A stretch of 64,000 nt of DNA from Sepiola atlantica (lineage: Eukaryota; Mollusca; Cephalopoda; Sepiida; Sepiolidae), in contig OY744520.1 in the NCBI GenBank assembly GCA_963556195.1, positions 4,540,001 to 4,604,000 on the forward strand, given 5' to 3'. Of this stretch, positions 45,984-59,452 are shown in pieces; position 1 is the first letter of the stretch, and each line of letters begins with the position of its first letter. Below the pieces are notes generated by a model. That model was given only the letters and a program-made list of their open reading frames with translations, did no database searches and was not told where the DNA came from. Position numbers and translations under genes: made by a program.

Positions 45984-46267
45984 AAACAACTAATGGAAAC
46001 AGAATATAGGTAAAGCTATAGAAAACAGAACAATATAACAGGATATAAAAAGGAAGTAACACTAACAACACCTTTGTTCGTCGGAAGGCCAACGATTTGC
46101 TGAGAGAACAACAAACAATGTGATTGGTTAACTAGCTAGCCGTGTATATGAAACCACCCGGCAAAAATAACTCCATGCATGTTAGCCTGAAGATTACTCC
46201 CCGGGGATGAAACGCGGGAGCCTCTGTGTAGCTTAATTGCCATGAATATATTTTCATAGCTTACTAT
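45981..46267 (+). repeat. Family D dispersed repeat, copy 2
   Basis: Parallels 2440-2745 across its length. A hammerhead-like segment lies at 46180-46235. CUGAAGA (46187-46193) is intact, stem II is UACUCCCCGGGGA-like, and GAAAC (46209-46213) is intact. Stem III and triplet are mutated (ACGCGGGAGCC). Ends at a TA tract into which a MITE has inserted. Confidence 0.72.
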
Positions 46268-46273
46268 ATATAT

Positions 46274-46651
46274 ACAGGGTGGGCCAAAATAAGGGTCCTA
46301 TCTTTAAACTTGAATAACTTGAATTTGAATAACTTCCACAAAATAAAAGTTAAACTCACCAAACTTTATGTGTGTGTAGACTGACCCTTCCGAGATTTTT
46401 TTAAATAAACAAAACAAATTTTAGCCGAAAAACACTTCTTAAAACTTACAAAAACTAAAGTATTGTTTTTTACACTGTTTTGAGTTTTCTAAGCAAAAAT
46501 AATGTTTTCTAAATGAGGGTACGTTCCTTAGGGCTAATACGGCTCATGCTTGCTTCGGAAGGGGTCCTTTACTTATTCTAAAAAAAATATTTTAAAAATC
46601 AATAAATAAAAAAGTTATGAATTTTTAAAAATAGGACCCTTATTTTTGCCC

Positions 46652-46657
<6 letters not shown>
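46274..46657. mobile_element. Mariner-type MITE in a (TA)n tract
   Basis: Terminal inverted repeats of about 36 bp begin AGGGTGGGCCAAAATAAGGG at the left. The right end, read in reverse, is AGGGTGGGCAAAAATAAGGG. Both continue TCCTAT. The flanks are TATATA on both sides, consistent with TA target duplication. The 383-bp element has no coding frame. The end sequence and TA target fit the Tc1/mariner superfamily. Confidence 0.85.

Positions 46658-46722
<65 letters not shown>
46657..46722. repeat. (TA)n microsatellite
   Basis: Pure TA run. Confidence 0.98.
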
Positions 46723-46725
<3 letters not shown>

Positions 46726-46734
46726 TGATCCGAA

Positions 46735-46989
46735 CGACGTTTCGTAGATCACTCTAGCTGCTTGGTGAGTAGCCGCCGAATTCCGCTATTTACAGTTAAA
46801 GTTCCTCTCTATTTACTGACTAGTTGGCAATGGCCTATGGGTAAGATCCGAATTAGTGGCGATTTGTGTTCGGGGTTCGCGCCTATCGACCGTTGAGAAA
46901 TAGTTCCTAGACTGGAGATTGCGTTAGCATGAAACATCGATGGCTCTAGGTATTTAAATATTTAATATTTATTTATAAAAATATTATTG

Positions 46990-46992
<3 letters not shown>
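46735..46992 (+). mobile_element. SINE family A, copy 2
   Basis: Starts near CGTTTCGTAGATCACTCTAG. The tRNA-like A-box is TGGCCTATGGGTAAGA (46831-46846) and the B-box GGGTTCGCGCC (46873-46883). A hammerhead relic (46906-46950) keeps stem I CCUAGA/UCUAGG and GAAAC but reads CUGGAGA in place of CUGANGA and GGC for the cleavage triplet GUC. The tail TATTTAAATATTTAATATTT leads into (TA)n. Confidence 0.85.

Positions 46993-46993
<1 letters not shown>

Positions 46994-47040
<47 letters not shown>
46994..47040. repeat. (TA)n tail of SINE A copy 2
   Basis: TA run. It is the last one before an 11-kb stretch without any. Confidence 0.97.
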
Positions 47041-47043
<3 letters not shown>

Positions 47044-47624
47044 CCGCCAATATTCAAGCATTATTCTAGCTTTATTTTGTTTTTACCGTAATCCATTGTT
47101 AATATGCCTAATGTTCTTTCTGTTTGTTTTTCTCTTTGTAATGTCTGTAATTCTTTGTTCTGACTGAAGGTAAAACGCACTTTGGTACATATTAGATCCA
47201 ATGTCTTCTGCTTCTTCATTGATTATATTTGAACTCGTACACCACGGACGCGAACCGAATGACCAAACATGTCTGAATAAGCAAAGCAAAAGGACTTAAT
47301 GACTGTATTGTTAAGTACATAATAGTTGTCTTTCAATTCGCTGCGTACCAAAGTATAAAAAAACCTTCGTTCAGTATCCAGAGGCAATGGGTATATCTTG
47401 CAAATGTGCCGGCACGGGTAGTTTATAACTGGCAATTTGTAGCTGCATTTCTTGCGTCTATTTGCAAGTAGAAGTGTAGACTTCAACAACGCCGGAAGAC
47501 GAGAAGAACGAGTGTTATTTCGGAGTTTACCTTCTCTTAAACAACCACTACATATGCATAAGAGTCTATTCTACTCAACTATTTAATCAATATCTGGAAT
47601 GAAACTATCTTGATTTACACTTTT
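47041..47624. other. No recognised gene
   Basis: Minus-strand frames of 68 and 88 codons overlap here. They lack any domain or splice context that I can recognise. Confidence 0.45.
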
Positions 47625-47725
47625 CCAAGTTTATTAGTAAAAATGATGCAGTAGCAAAAACAGAACTGGAACCCAACACGCAGAACCCACTATTCGTGCG
47701 TGTAACCATTACAAGACGTCACATA
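47625..47725 (-). repeat. tRNA-like relic, copy 1
   Basis: Minus strand has GTGACGTCTTGTAATGGTTA and GTTGGGTTCCAG, then CTACTGCATCATTTTTACTA. Its order matches 47880-48000, so the two are a diverged pair of one family. Confidence 0.4.
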
Positions 47726-47879
47726 ACGCAGGAATGTAATAAAAAACACTAATGGATTTCGTAATTTAGATGTTTCAGACAATTGTTTTACGCAATTTGT
47801 CTTAATTGGCACGATGACACTTTATGTGTCATAGGCGATAAAATACTGCATCATATTACAAGTATGGTGTTATTAATAT

Positions 47880-48000
47880 GCCACTTACTAAACCATATTT
47901 CTTAAGTGTATCAGTGAACGTGATGCAGTAACTCCGACACGTTGAGCTTGTAGTTTGACCATTTAACCACTACACGACGCTACTTCCATTTTGAAACTAT
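47880..48000 (-). repeat. tRNA-like relic, copy 2
   Basis: Minus strand GCGTCGTGTAGTGGTTAAAT (A-box-like) and TTACTGCATCACGTTCACTG then ATACACTTAAGAAATATGG. The last part could be a ruined CUGAUGA...GAAA, but this is weak. Confidence 0.4.
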
Positions 48001-50689
48001 TAATCAATATTTATTCTCTGCAGCTATGTATTAAATAATGAAGCAGACTGCACTTTCAAGTTTTGTCTGTGCAACGGCTTAACGAAGAAATCTCCGAAAG
48101 AACACCGGTCTTTCTTCTTTTTTTATTTGCTTATACCAGCATTGATTCCAGTGGTTGGAGACCTCATTTCCCCTGGACCCAGATAATGTCGGTTCACTGG
48201 AGGTGCAGTTGCAGATTACGCAACCCATGCTTTACTAGAGATTCTACGTGTAAACACCTTATATGGGTTATCCAGTGTTTGTCAAGACTGAAGCTATTTA
48301 TGATGATAATTACTGAGAACCATCAAGAAAGAAAGAAACAAAAATTAACATGAAGAGCCCTTCGGATGTCACATAGGTGTATAGAAGGTAATACTAAAAA
48401 GGCTACTACAACAACTAAACATAATATAAGGAGAACAGAAATAATCCTCGGGAGACTTGTGATCACTCAGACTGCAATACACATGTCTTGTTATTGCCGG
48501 TGAGCAATCCCTGATAATGACTCGTATGAGAACTCTTAGTTAGTAAATTATTATAATCTGGGGATACCGGATGTAATACAATTAAGAATTCTCATAAGAA
48601 ATCTTTCATCGCCTCCCCCCTCCAAGAGCTAGGGCGTTTTAGTAATTTTATTCAAACATAAATACATTGAGAAATCTGTCGCGTTTTAAAATATCAAATG
48701 AATACAAATGTAAAGAGCATTGGAGATTGAATGGATATATTTTAAGTTATTTTTATGGTAGACACAATTCCCGATACGAATGAATAGAGGTGTTTCCCCA
48801 TTTTTGTTAAGTAATACAAAACTATTTATTGTTTATAAAACGATAAATGCAGACGGGAAAATAATTTGTGAAAATGAACGTGACTCCCATGTGAAAAGCT
48901 TACAGCCATTCTTGTGTTCATGAAAATGTACAATTGTGTGTATTTGTTTAAAAGGTCCAAACGATCGTTTCCTATTCATTTCATTGCGTTGGGACGAGAA
49001 AAGAAAATGGTATGCGTTATATTTATTAATGCATCAGTGTTCTATCTTTTGATATCAAAACCGAATGGGAAAAGATCTGCCATTGATATTTCATTTCATA
49101 AAAAGAGTTGTTCTTTTAATTATATATGTATACAGCTATTTATTTACGATATCGAACTTTTAAAGTTTCAGAAGGCCTTATAATAACCGATGTCCGTTTC
49201 TTTGAGTTAGTGTAATGTTGTGAGTCAAGTATTTGTGTCAACAGAAAACACACTGGCAGATAAAAGTCAATAATTTTTAAGCTAGAATAGAAGGTTCACT
49301 AATATTGTACGTGTCTCAAGTATACTAGTAGATTTTTACCCGAATATCAGGATTTTCAGAGAAAATAATAGGGCGAAAACTCTAACAAGTATTAAGGATA
49401 TAAAACAATGTTTACTAAACATTCAAGGTGAACAGAGTAGTTTAGTAATCGTTAGTTTGAGACTGCATTTTCGAGATTTACTTCCCTCGTCAACTATGCA
49501 AGATCGATTTTAAATAGAAATGTCAAGCTCTCTCACTTTGGATAAATGCAAAAATAGCCGTGAACAAACCCTTCGGAATTCCCTGGCGAGGACTTCCCAG
49601 GTCGGCGATAAATCAATTAAGACCGAGCAGACCACAGCTATCCTCAACTCAGCCCCGTCCAAACTAGACGAGCTAGAAAGTACCGAGATTTACTCACATT
49701 CCCATAAATGCGTGATGTGCTGTAAGATCAGATTTAAAGTGGGAAGTCAATACTCTGGGTGGGTGCATAGAATTGCTGTGAATGGACTTTTTGGCATTCC
49801 CCGGTGAGGGAGCTATGGACGATCGGCAATGAACCAATCCCTTTTCTAAAGTAGGTAAAGATGGAAGGTGACCTAATCACTGCTTCTAATTGAAAAATAC
49901 TACCAGGTAAAACTAGATCCTGAGATCGGGCATAGTTAGGATTAGTCTTAACCCAGCACAAAAGCTCAGCTTTAAACAACTTGACGATCTAGCAAGTCCC
50001 GCGAGATCTCATAAAGTCTTGTTCTTCTTTGCATAGAAGAAGTTGAAGATTCAATTCTCTTTATTTAGGTGTTGTATGACAACTCACCTTTTTATATTTA
50101 ACTCTCTTGGGAGTCATATTTTTTCCGTGTTACTGTTTGTCTTTATTCTGCCTTGTTTAGTTTAGTTTCTTTGTTTCTATTGTTTTGAATCTCGTATTTT
50201 TGTTTCGTCAATTCCATCGTGGCTGCTTTACCATCCAGAACTTCTTTACTAGACTAACGTTTCTGCTAACGATGCCCCTAGTGTAATTTGATTGAAAGCA
50301 TCGTTTCTCAGAGTTAGCAGAGGAAAATGGTTAAAAAAATTAACAATACAAAGAATAGGAAAAAGTTTTTAAACAGAAAGATACAATGCGAATAGAGTAC
50401 CTTAGCAAGTGACAGGCTTAGGTACCAATTTCTCTAAGATTTCCTCATATCTAAGTGCATACGTAATAAAATCTAAACTAGAAGTATCTATATCATAGTA
50501 GAAGAATTGCCGATGTCAAATCCTAGTTTTCTCACTTGTTCATAGTCGCACTGTTGTGTCATTCCGTCATTCCTCTTCTGATATAGGCTTATTTTCGGAA
50601 CGCATTGTGTTTTCTTTCTTCTGTATGTCAATCTAACAACTTTTGGGCGGCAGTCTTAACGTCATTCATTTTAAGTATAAGTTACTGAA
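48001..50689. other. No recognised gene
   Basis: A 95-codon frame at 49520-49807 lies in a patch of higher GC and contains HKCVMCCKIRFKVG, but nothing ties it to a known protein. A frame of 96 codons at 48063-48353 is equally unassigned. Confidence 0.45.
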
Positions 50690-51655
50690 AAATGCAAACG
50701 CATGTGTATTAACTTTCTGAAATATGAACCTGGAAAAGTACAGAACAAGTGTATTAACTCTTAAAATATTTTAGCTGGAATTGAGATTTGGAGAGTTAAA
50801 TGCACATTTAACAACATTTACTCACAAAGTGGCTAAAATGGAAGACATATGCAATGTTTTTTTAGCTCTTTCTTTGATATTGGTATTTTGATTAACACAC
50901 TAATGACATAAAACATCCAAATATGTTTTCTTTACTTATACAATAGATTTCGTCTAAATAGTCACCTCAAGTAAACTAAAAAACTGATGACTTAGCAAAA
51001 TGAACAAGTTAGGCTAACTGATTTGTGAATTGATTTAGTGACTCAAAGCTTCAGTGACTTAATTACTAAACTTTTATCACTTGATCACTTTATAACTACA
51101 TTTTTAAGCTTTGTTTTTGAAATAAAGTTGGACTTTTTTTTTGAAATTTTAGAATTAAAATAAAATCTATTCGTTACTTGAAAGAAATGCAAACAATTAC
51201 TACACTTACGAACAATTTAAAAATAGAAGTTGGAACACTGAAAATAAGAGAGAGTTAACTATTAAGAAGAGTTGAATGTAAGTCAATTATGTCAAAGTTT
51301 GGTGTAATTTTATTAATGAAAATAGATCAGTTTTTAATGTATGCCAATTGTGTAAAAGTTTTGTTTATTTTTTTATTAAGTAATAAAACACGCGTTTGTC
51401 ATGTAACACGAGAAAGCAATCGCTCATGGATTATTTACATTTTTAATGGTGTTTTAAGCAAATGAAACTTCATTTAATGAATCACCTTATTCATTATTGT
51501 TTATCATGCTCTTCACATTTCTAATGTTACTCTACATTTAATCCTTCATATCTCAATTCCAGCTTCAATATTTTAAGAGTTAATTAAACTTGTTCTGTAT
51601 TCTTTGAGGTTTATATTCAAGAATATTAATACACATGCGTCCGCATTTGTTCAGT
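50690..51655. mobile_element. Long inverted-repeat element, 0.97 kb
   Basis: The left arm 50690-50800 (ACGCATGTGTATTAAC, AGTACAGAACAAGTG, TTAACTCTTAAAATATTTTA, GCTGGAATTGAGAT) is inverted at 51540-51655, at roughly 85 percent identity by eye. The 740 bp between are AT-rich and non-coding. It is probably a non-autonomous DNA transposon or foldback; no target duplication was confirmed. Confidence 0.65.
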
Positions 51656-51979
51656 CTACTCAACTGAGAATAAACAAATAACAAGAACCCGAATCATCAG
51701 TGTTCAGGTTCACATTGAGGCATATACATTGAGTTAGTGGAAATATTAGTAGCAATTTCTAATTAAGTAGAACTAATAATCATCATGACATTACAATAAT
51801 GAAAGCATCTATTTCATTAGTGAACTAGCCTTGGATTTACTACTACTTATCCGCTCAAAAATAAATATTTATTTAAAACTTTCCTTCGTAATCTGCATAA
51901 AAGCAATAATAAGAAATTCTAACTAACTTTATTATCATAATTTAGAAGATATGAGTATATTTATTATAATTATTTAAAA

Positions 51980-52680
51980 CATTTACCTTATTTTGGGTAA
52001 ACTTACTACAATAATCTGTACTTCCCATAGAGACAGTCACAACAAATCATATTGTAATACATTCGAATTTAATTTTAAACATGAAGCTAGCAACCATAAT
52101 AACGTCACGTGTATATTTTCTAACAAAGAAATCGTTAATAGAATATATCAAAGTAAACATTTGCCTTTTCTGGACAGCCTAACAACATGCCTTAGTACTG
52201 CCAATAAAGACAAAGCAGAAAGGTCTATATTTCAATTATTACAAATTTGAAGTTTACGAATGAAGTTCTTATAAATTTCGTTATGAAGCTTGCAATACAT
52301 TATAACTTTCCTTTTTTTAATTTATACAAAGAATATAGTCAATTAAAACATGTTCCATTTTCTGTACAGCCTACTACATGGTTTAATATTGTCCATACCG
52401 ATTAAACCAACATTGACTATAATTTAGTAATACATTTAGAGATTAAGTTAAAAAATGAAGTTATTCGGAAATAAAAAATAGAAAAACAATAAAAATGTCT
52501 ACGCTTATGTAATTTATTAAAAAATATTTTTAGAATATTATCAAAAAAGACATAAGTATATTCTAGCCAATCCTAATACATGAGTCACTACTGTTCACAG
52601 AGACAAAGTCACAAATTACATTAAATAATGTAGAGTTTTACTTAAATTAGTGTTGTTATTAAAAATATGTTTACAAGCAA
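51980..52680 (+). repeat. Degenerate tandem array, period about 180-210 bp
   Basis: Blocks such as TTTTCTGGACAGCCTAACAA and TTTTCTGTACAGCCTACTAC (52170 and 52355), and CATAGAGACAGTCACAACAA and CACAGAGACAAAGTCACAAA (52028 and 52597), recur in similar settings. Divergence is high and the unit edges are uncertain. Confidence 0.4.
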
Positions 52681-55600
52681 AATAAATAATGGAGTTGCTT
52701 AGAACTCATACTCGCTTTTAAACCCTTTAAAATCCCCCAAATATACATCTTATTTTAAAAATCTTTTGTTGTAGTTGTTTCATTCTTCTTTTACATAAAA
52801 TGTGTTATTTTTCTTTTCAATTATTAGAGATTAAATTAATGATAAGTTAAGAATTATCAAAAATTGCAACAGTACTTCTATTAAAACATATTTTTTAATA
52901 ATAAAATTCTATTTTTACTTGTTAGTTATATTCAATAATTTCAGGTGCTTTATTTTGTTAAAGTACTAATTCCATATTCCAATTCAAATTAAATAATTTG
53001 CATAAATATTCAACATTTTCAATAGTTTAATTTTTAGATTAAAGTAAAATAAGATAAAAATACGTAGAATATTTTAAATTCAAATATAAAAAATTCAGCA
53101 AAAACTGATTTTCAAAATAAGTTTCAGAATAATAAGAATAAATTTCAAGTTCTGAGTTTCAAACCAGTTAAAATAACTCATATTTTTTACAGAATAGAAT
53201 TAATTAATTAATTCGATGTATTTTAAACTCATTTTCATTATATCTATTAAATTGTTTAATATAAAATGGTATTATGTTCTGAAAGGTAAAAGCCTAAATT
53301 TAATACAAAAAATATTCCTACGTGACAAATAACTTTTAGAATGAAAAATGTTATCACTATGGCTAAAAAGCACAGAAATTCAGTGCAATTTGAAATTTCA
53401 AGAAATCTTTTTCGGCTACTCTTTTGAAATACAAACATCAATTTTTCTAGAACTATCTTTAAGATCTTACATCACTGAATTAAAAATAATAACGTATTTC
53501 ACTAAAAATTAAATAATGATAAAAAAAAATGTCCGTGCGATCGGAATACCAACTATTAGTTTGACGGCAGACAACTATGTATTTAATATCATAATTGCTA
53601 TACTATTTCATTTTATTAATTTCATATAGTATTTTTAATTTTATATAGAACTTATAGATTTGTAATAGAATATTATAAGAACACCATATGTCTAATATTT
53701 TTCCTAATTGACTTACTGTGCTATGTTAATAAATATAAACAGTTAATCTATTTTTATTAAAATCTTATTTTACAGTTTGAATTGGTCCTAATAAGATTTT
53801 ATTCGTCTAACATATTTTAAAATTATATAAAAATTATTTAAATATCGACGAATATGTTTTAGTTGAAACCTTTTTATTTTGTGGTAATTAAAATAAATAT
53901 AAATTGTAATTGTTAAAATTACATTTTATTTTTCCAAATACAAAACTGACTCAGTGTCTGTAAATAAAACTTCGATGACGTCACATAGTGGGTGTAAACA
54001 TCCTGTGTGTTAAATTGTTCATTATACATACATTTTAAATTTAGTGTTAGTAAAATTTAAGCCACTTTTAAAAATATTTTTCGTAAGTTGCTTGTTTTTC
54101 AATTTTTCTAATTTTGTTCTGTTTTTCAAATTAAAAAAATGAATTTCTTACGCTGCTGTATAAACGACAAATCAATTATGATTTTGCAAATTAAAAAAGA
54201 AAATCAACTTAAATATTAAACGATATCAAAAAAAACATTTTCGCGCGTGCCACTCTAATATTTATGGACTATTCTAAAATATGTATGTTTTAATTGTTTT
54301 ATATGGAAGTACACCCTTTATACAACTGTATTTCTCACAAACATTTATTTCTAAATATTATCTCGGGGGGGGGGGATTTTAATACATGTAGATTTGCTAA
54401 GAATTTTAAAGCAAGTTTAAATGACTTTCTATTCGACAGTTTAAATACTTCAAAATTCCTTCCCAATGTCGAACACGAAGTAATGGATTTATTATTTTAA
54501 CTATTAACAAGATATTAAAATGTCTGACTTGTTTACGAAGTAACCTACATGCATCATGATGGATTTTATCTTGTAATTGGATTTTAATTTATTGCTTTTT
54601 GTTAGATTAATAATTGGGAAAAATGGTACTTTTGTAGCTAACGAACCGGGTTGAAATAATAATAATTTATGAAGCCATTCTTTACATGGGAAATGTACTA
54701 ACGATTCTGTACTTTCACCTAACAATTTATTAAGCAAAATGTATCGTAAAAATGTAAATGTAACTTGAAAATCTTATCTAAAAATTACCCAGTCCGTAAA
54801 CTGCACAAGTACCAAAAACATAATAAAATAAGTGTACTTTTTTGGTTGAGGAGGGTAGCCCCATATTTACAACGTAAGAACAGTTCTAAAATCTATTTTC
54901 AATTGATATTCATTTCATAATTATCGACATTTTTTTTGCCGAATTTTCTAATTGCCAGATGTTCCTTTGTCGAATTTTCCGTTACACAGGTCGGTTGTTG
55001 ATGTGTAGAAATTCTAGATCTCTTAAAATGGGAACTCTGGATTGAAACAAAAATGAAAATTGCCGTATTCTATAAGGATTTCTTCTTCACTGAACGAGGA
55101 CATAAAATATAGAGTGTAGTATGAGAACAGATACGATACTTTGGAATTTTTATTTGCAGAAAAATTACAAAATTATGAAAAAAATTATAATACATTTTGC
55201 TCCTTGCCGAAAGGGCAAGAGAGCATGTCATCGTTTTAGTTAATTTTTGTTTGGTGTCCACCTGGACTTAAGGTTATTGATAGAGTTTAGTGATTTGGGG
55301 GGATCGTTTCCACATAGACTTTAGGGTTAGTGGTATGATTAATAGATTTGTTATTCTTCCTTCCAAAAAACAACACAATATATCCTTTTACAAAAGAAAT
55401 ACGGTTGTATGCTCTTAAAACGCTATCCCGATAGCGATCGACGGAAATAATGTAATAATTGTTACATTAAATTTGTATGCAAAACTCTAAATTCTGAAAT
55501 TATTGTTTTTCTTTCCCAACACGTAATCGCCTAAAAAATCGCATTTTTGTTTACGGGAGTAGGGGGCTCAGGGTATCTGTCTACTAATTTATCAACTATT

Positions 55601-58064
55601 TATTAAATATAACATGTTCCAATATTCTTTAAAGTCTTCCAGTACGATATAAATATAGGGAACATATTTGCTTTCACCGCAAAGAAACAATATGAACCTT
55701 ATCGAAAAAGGAATTAAGATCTTACACATACCCAAAAGTGAATATCTTCAATATAACCAATTATTCTTTAGAGAATTTTTAATTTTGTATTTTGAAGGGA
55801 TTTATTTCATCTAAAATTGTGACTTCAGTTTTCAATTTAGGCCTTTTTTACTTTTTACCTGATAACATGTAGATTCAATAGTACAATTATCCCTTTAAAA
55901 ATGGTTCTACTAAAAGTTAACAGCTCTGTTTCCATTGTACCAATCATTAAAACATATTAAGAACTAGCTCATCGAGTGTTATCTTTTTATTTTTACATCC
56001 TTAAATGTATTTATAATTTAAAAAGTTATGTCGCTTTAAAATGCATGAGGGGCGTTGCTCAATTGTCATTTTTGTCTATTTAAGCTGTTCAAGCCTTCCA
56101 TATCTTAAACTCCTTTCGAGATATCTATTTTTTAGATTGTTTGTGCTGTTTGCTACATTTCTGGAATAAATAGATATTTATTTTAAATAAAAAAGTTATG
56201 GTTATTCAAAGTCAATGGCGAGCGTTATCCTACACACTAATGACTACAAATATTTGGAATAACTGTTTTCTACTGGACGAAAATTTAATTTCTTTATGTT
56301 CAAAAATATTTTGGGACTTGTCAATTCTAGTGCAAAATCCCGCATCAAGTTTGGATGAAAACTGAATTAATTACAAGCCCAAGAATTGGTCACGATTGGG
56401 TAGATGTGACCTTAAGCATATCATTCACACACTTCAGTGTGTAAATGATATTCCATGTATATATCCGCATTATCTCTACGAGTTTATTTGTATTAGACTG
56501 AGAGTCAATAACAATTGTAGATTATCTCTGACATCCATAATTATAATAGTGTGATTTTCCTAAATACATGGTTGTAAGAGTATTATTAGACTTGATATGT
56601 TGTCAGGAGAAATACAGACATATTACAGATTATTTGGGTCATTCGGAAATAAAGTTGGTGAGTATGAATATATTTTTAATTACCTTTATCTGCTACACTG
56701 ACCGTCCTAGGAAGAGACTGTTATATGCTTGAAGAATGAGACGACAGCGACTTTCGCCTTTGAACAATATGTCATAGATCAACAATTATTTAGCTCTTAG
56801 TAGAAATCTGATTTTCGTTCATGCATGAAGGAGGGCGTCGTAGCAATGTTTATGTAATCTGAACCATATATGAAGTGTGACCTTTCTAAAATTCTAGCAG
56901 CAACAATTTTATTAAATTTAAATATCACAATCTATCTCGTGTAGTCACAAATTTAAAGTAATGAATACATCGTCTATTTTTAATAGAGAGCTTATCAATC
57001 AATAGGGTGGAACTTTGCAGAGGTTAGAGTTGTTTAAGTTGTTACCATTACTGATAGGTTAAGTCTGACCAGAAGAATTAGTATATGTCAGGGTCCAATT
57101 CATAGGTTAAATAGAATTTGTTCCAGGTACGACACTAACCTGCATCAAAAATATATACGTTATTTAATATTTTCTAAGTAGAAAGTAGGAAAATAATCCC
57201 ATGCTAACATGATCATCAGATATTTCCATACGGGTTCTCATTATCTTCTTTATAAAATGATTATATTTCATCTCATAATTCTAACCAGAATAGCCACAAC
57301 AACAAGCCAATCATACGCAACGACACTTATAACATCAGTCAGCACCTTCATTTGACAGGCTAATCAACGTTCTGAAAGAAAGCCAACCTTGCGTAATTTA
57401 AACAAATCACATAATTTTTTTGATTGACAAAATAGTTTCTACCGCCTGACAGTCTCAATAATGGTGACAGTATTATCCGCACCTTTGCCAGTGGGGAACG
57501 CTTCAAGCCCTTATCTGCTCTAAAATCCCGTCAATCATCCAAAGGCACACAGCCCTAAAAGTCTTCACAGCCACTGAAGTAAAACTAAATATGGTAGCAA
57601 TAGAATGAACACTATTAATTTACTCAATATGTGTGTCCTAAGCGACATACTCTGATTATATTGCGGATCTGACAAATTTCCTAGTCGAAAATGTGTAGTC
57701 AGCTAGTATCAAAAAGCAACTATTAACCTTTTAAAAGGGAAAATGATAAACTAATCCGGTCGCCTTTTACCAAAACGGTCGAGGCCGACAGGTTCGATAT
57801 GCGAAAGGATCTCATCTGCATGCAGAACCGTTCTGATGATATCGGATATTGATTCGTATCTTAGTAAGCGACAAAAGAGATCGAGGTCAAATTCATAAAT
57901 GGAATCTCTACGTCTGAATTTGTGAGGGTCACATAAATCTGATCTAAATAATGGTGTACAGTTAAAATATTAATTCTATAACTAGATTTTATTTTAAATT
58001 TCAATTTTTATTTTTATCAAATTTAAGAAAATCTTATTCGATTCTTATGATGGATACTCCAATT
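52681..58064. other. AT-rich, microsatellite-free, no recognised gene
   Basis: More than 5 kb without a microsatellite or a recognised repeat. A 15-bp stem with a TTCA loop lies at 56418-56451. Frames are short and unconvincing. It could be intronic or intergenic. Confidence 0.5.
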
Positions 58065-58108
58065 GAATCTTTTGGCTAAGATCAAAATGTAGTATCTGTT
58101 CCTATCAT
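58065..58108 (+). pseudogene. U2 snRNA 5' fragment
   Basis: TCTTTTGGCTAAGATCAAAA then TGTAGTATCTGTTCCTATCA match the 5' 45 nt of U2 snRNA with a few changes. The sequence then departs. Unlike the pair at 9.5-10.3 kb, no shared GC-rich body follows. Confidence 0.75.
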
Positions 58109-58390
58109 ACACTTCAGCTGTTCTGTCCTCGGCTGGTAAAGATAACTAATTTTAGACTGAGGCAATATAATTTCCTGTCCCAATCCTACTCAAAGAATAT
58201 TTTATTCACATTGATTTATGTCCCATTTATGATGATTTACGGCTTCAGCTTGGAACGCCTGAAGAACATAAACAAGCCCCTAACCACGACGGGAATGACC
58301 TAGGTATTTTAAGACATGCGTCAGCATTTCTATATTTTGATGAATTCAAAATATTTTAGTTTTTTCAGAGAGGTTTTGTCCGTTTATTTT

Positions 58391-58395
<5 letters not shown>

Positions 58396-58435
<40 letters not shown>
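58396..58435. repeat. (TA)n microsatellite
   Basis: Pure TA run. It is the first after 47,040. Confidence 0.96.
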
Positions 58436-58439
<4 letters not shown>

Positions 58440-58618
58440 GCATAATTACGATACAATGAGAATATACATAGCCAGGCAACGTGTCTCTTTATGTTTACAT
58501 AAATATTTGTAAGTTATGAATTCATAATTAACATGCATTGTTAAAATACACAGAAATTAAGTTAATTTGATTTCTGATTTTTTGGGCGAAAGTTTGCAAA
58601 CTGAAAAAGCAAAGAAAA

Positions 58619-58619
<1 letters not shown>

Positions 58620-58698
<79 letters not shown>
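58620..58698. repeat. (TA)n microsatellite
   Basis: Pure TA run of nearly 80 bp. Confidence 0.98.
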
Positions 58699-58702
<4 letters not shown>

Positions 58703-59383
58703 AAATGGTTGTTTAAGAATTCTATCTATCTGCCCAGGCATTATTTTACTTTACATAATTATCCCCCTTTGACCATTTTATGCTGATTCTTAATTATCTC
58801 CCTTAATCTTTAATTGACTATTTGAACCTATATTTACAATTGCAACACTTAACATAAATATCAAATATTTAATATAAAAAATAATGATAAAGAAAAAGTA
58901 AATAATAAATTAAAGAACAAATAATAATAATATTAAAAAGAACAACAACAAAAAATACATTAAATGACAATATTAGTATTTAAGATTAACTAAATTAATT
59001 AATATAAGTAATCTCATATCTTAACTATTGCATTTTCTACAGGACTTGTCTGCTTTCTGCGAATCTCATGTTTCTATTTTTTTAATAACCGCGTCCACTG
59101 GGCTCTTCTCAACTGACACAGCCAGCCCAACTTTTTATTTTCGAAAAAAAGAGGTTGTCACTATCGAAATAATTAAAGTTTCTACCATTTAGTACCTTTA
59201 AATATTTAACAGTAAGCCCACCAATTTTACAATTTACTGTCTTTTTATCTAATATGTTAATAATAAATGAATTTATCTGAGATTTACCGTCTCTTGATAT
59301 TTATTTGTGTTCATTCCTATTCCACCTTTCGGTTTTCAATATTGCATTGCTCCTGCCTCGGAATTCTCACCTTCATATTTACT

Positions 59384-59385
<2 letters not shown>

Positions 59386-59450
<65 letters not shown>
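59386..59450. repeat. (TA)n microsatellite
   Basis: Pure TA run. Confidence 0.98.

Positions 59451-59452
<2 letters not shown>

Noticed and set aside
49520..49807. 95-codon frame in a GC-richer patch
   Set aside because: No splice sites at its ends, no recognised domain; CVMC alone is not a zinc finger.
56418..56451. 15-bp stem with a 4-base loop, considered as a microRNA precursor
   Set aside because: Too short for a precursor; the flanks do not extend the stem.
57825..57885. CUGAUGA followed by a small hairpin and GAUUC
   Set aside because: GAAA is absent and neither stem I nor stem III can be formed.
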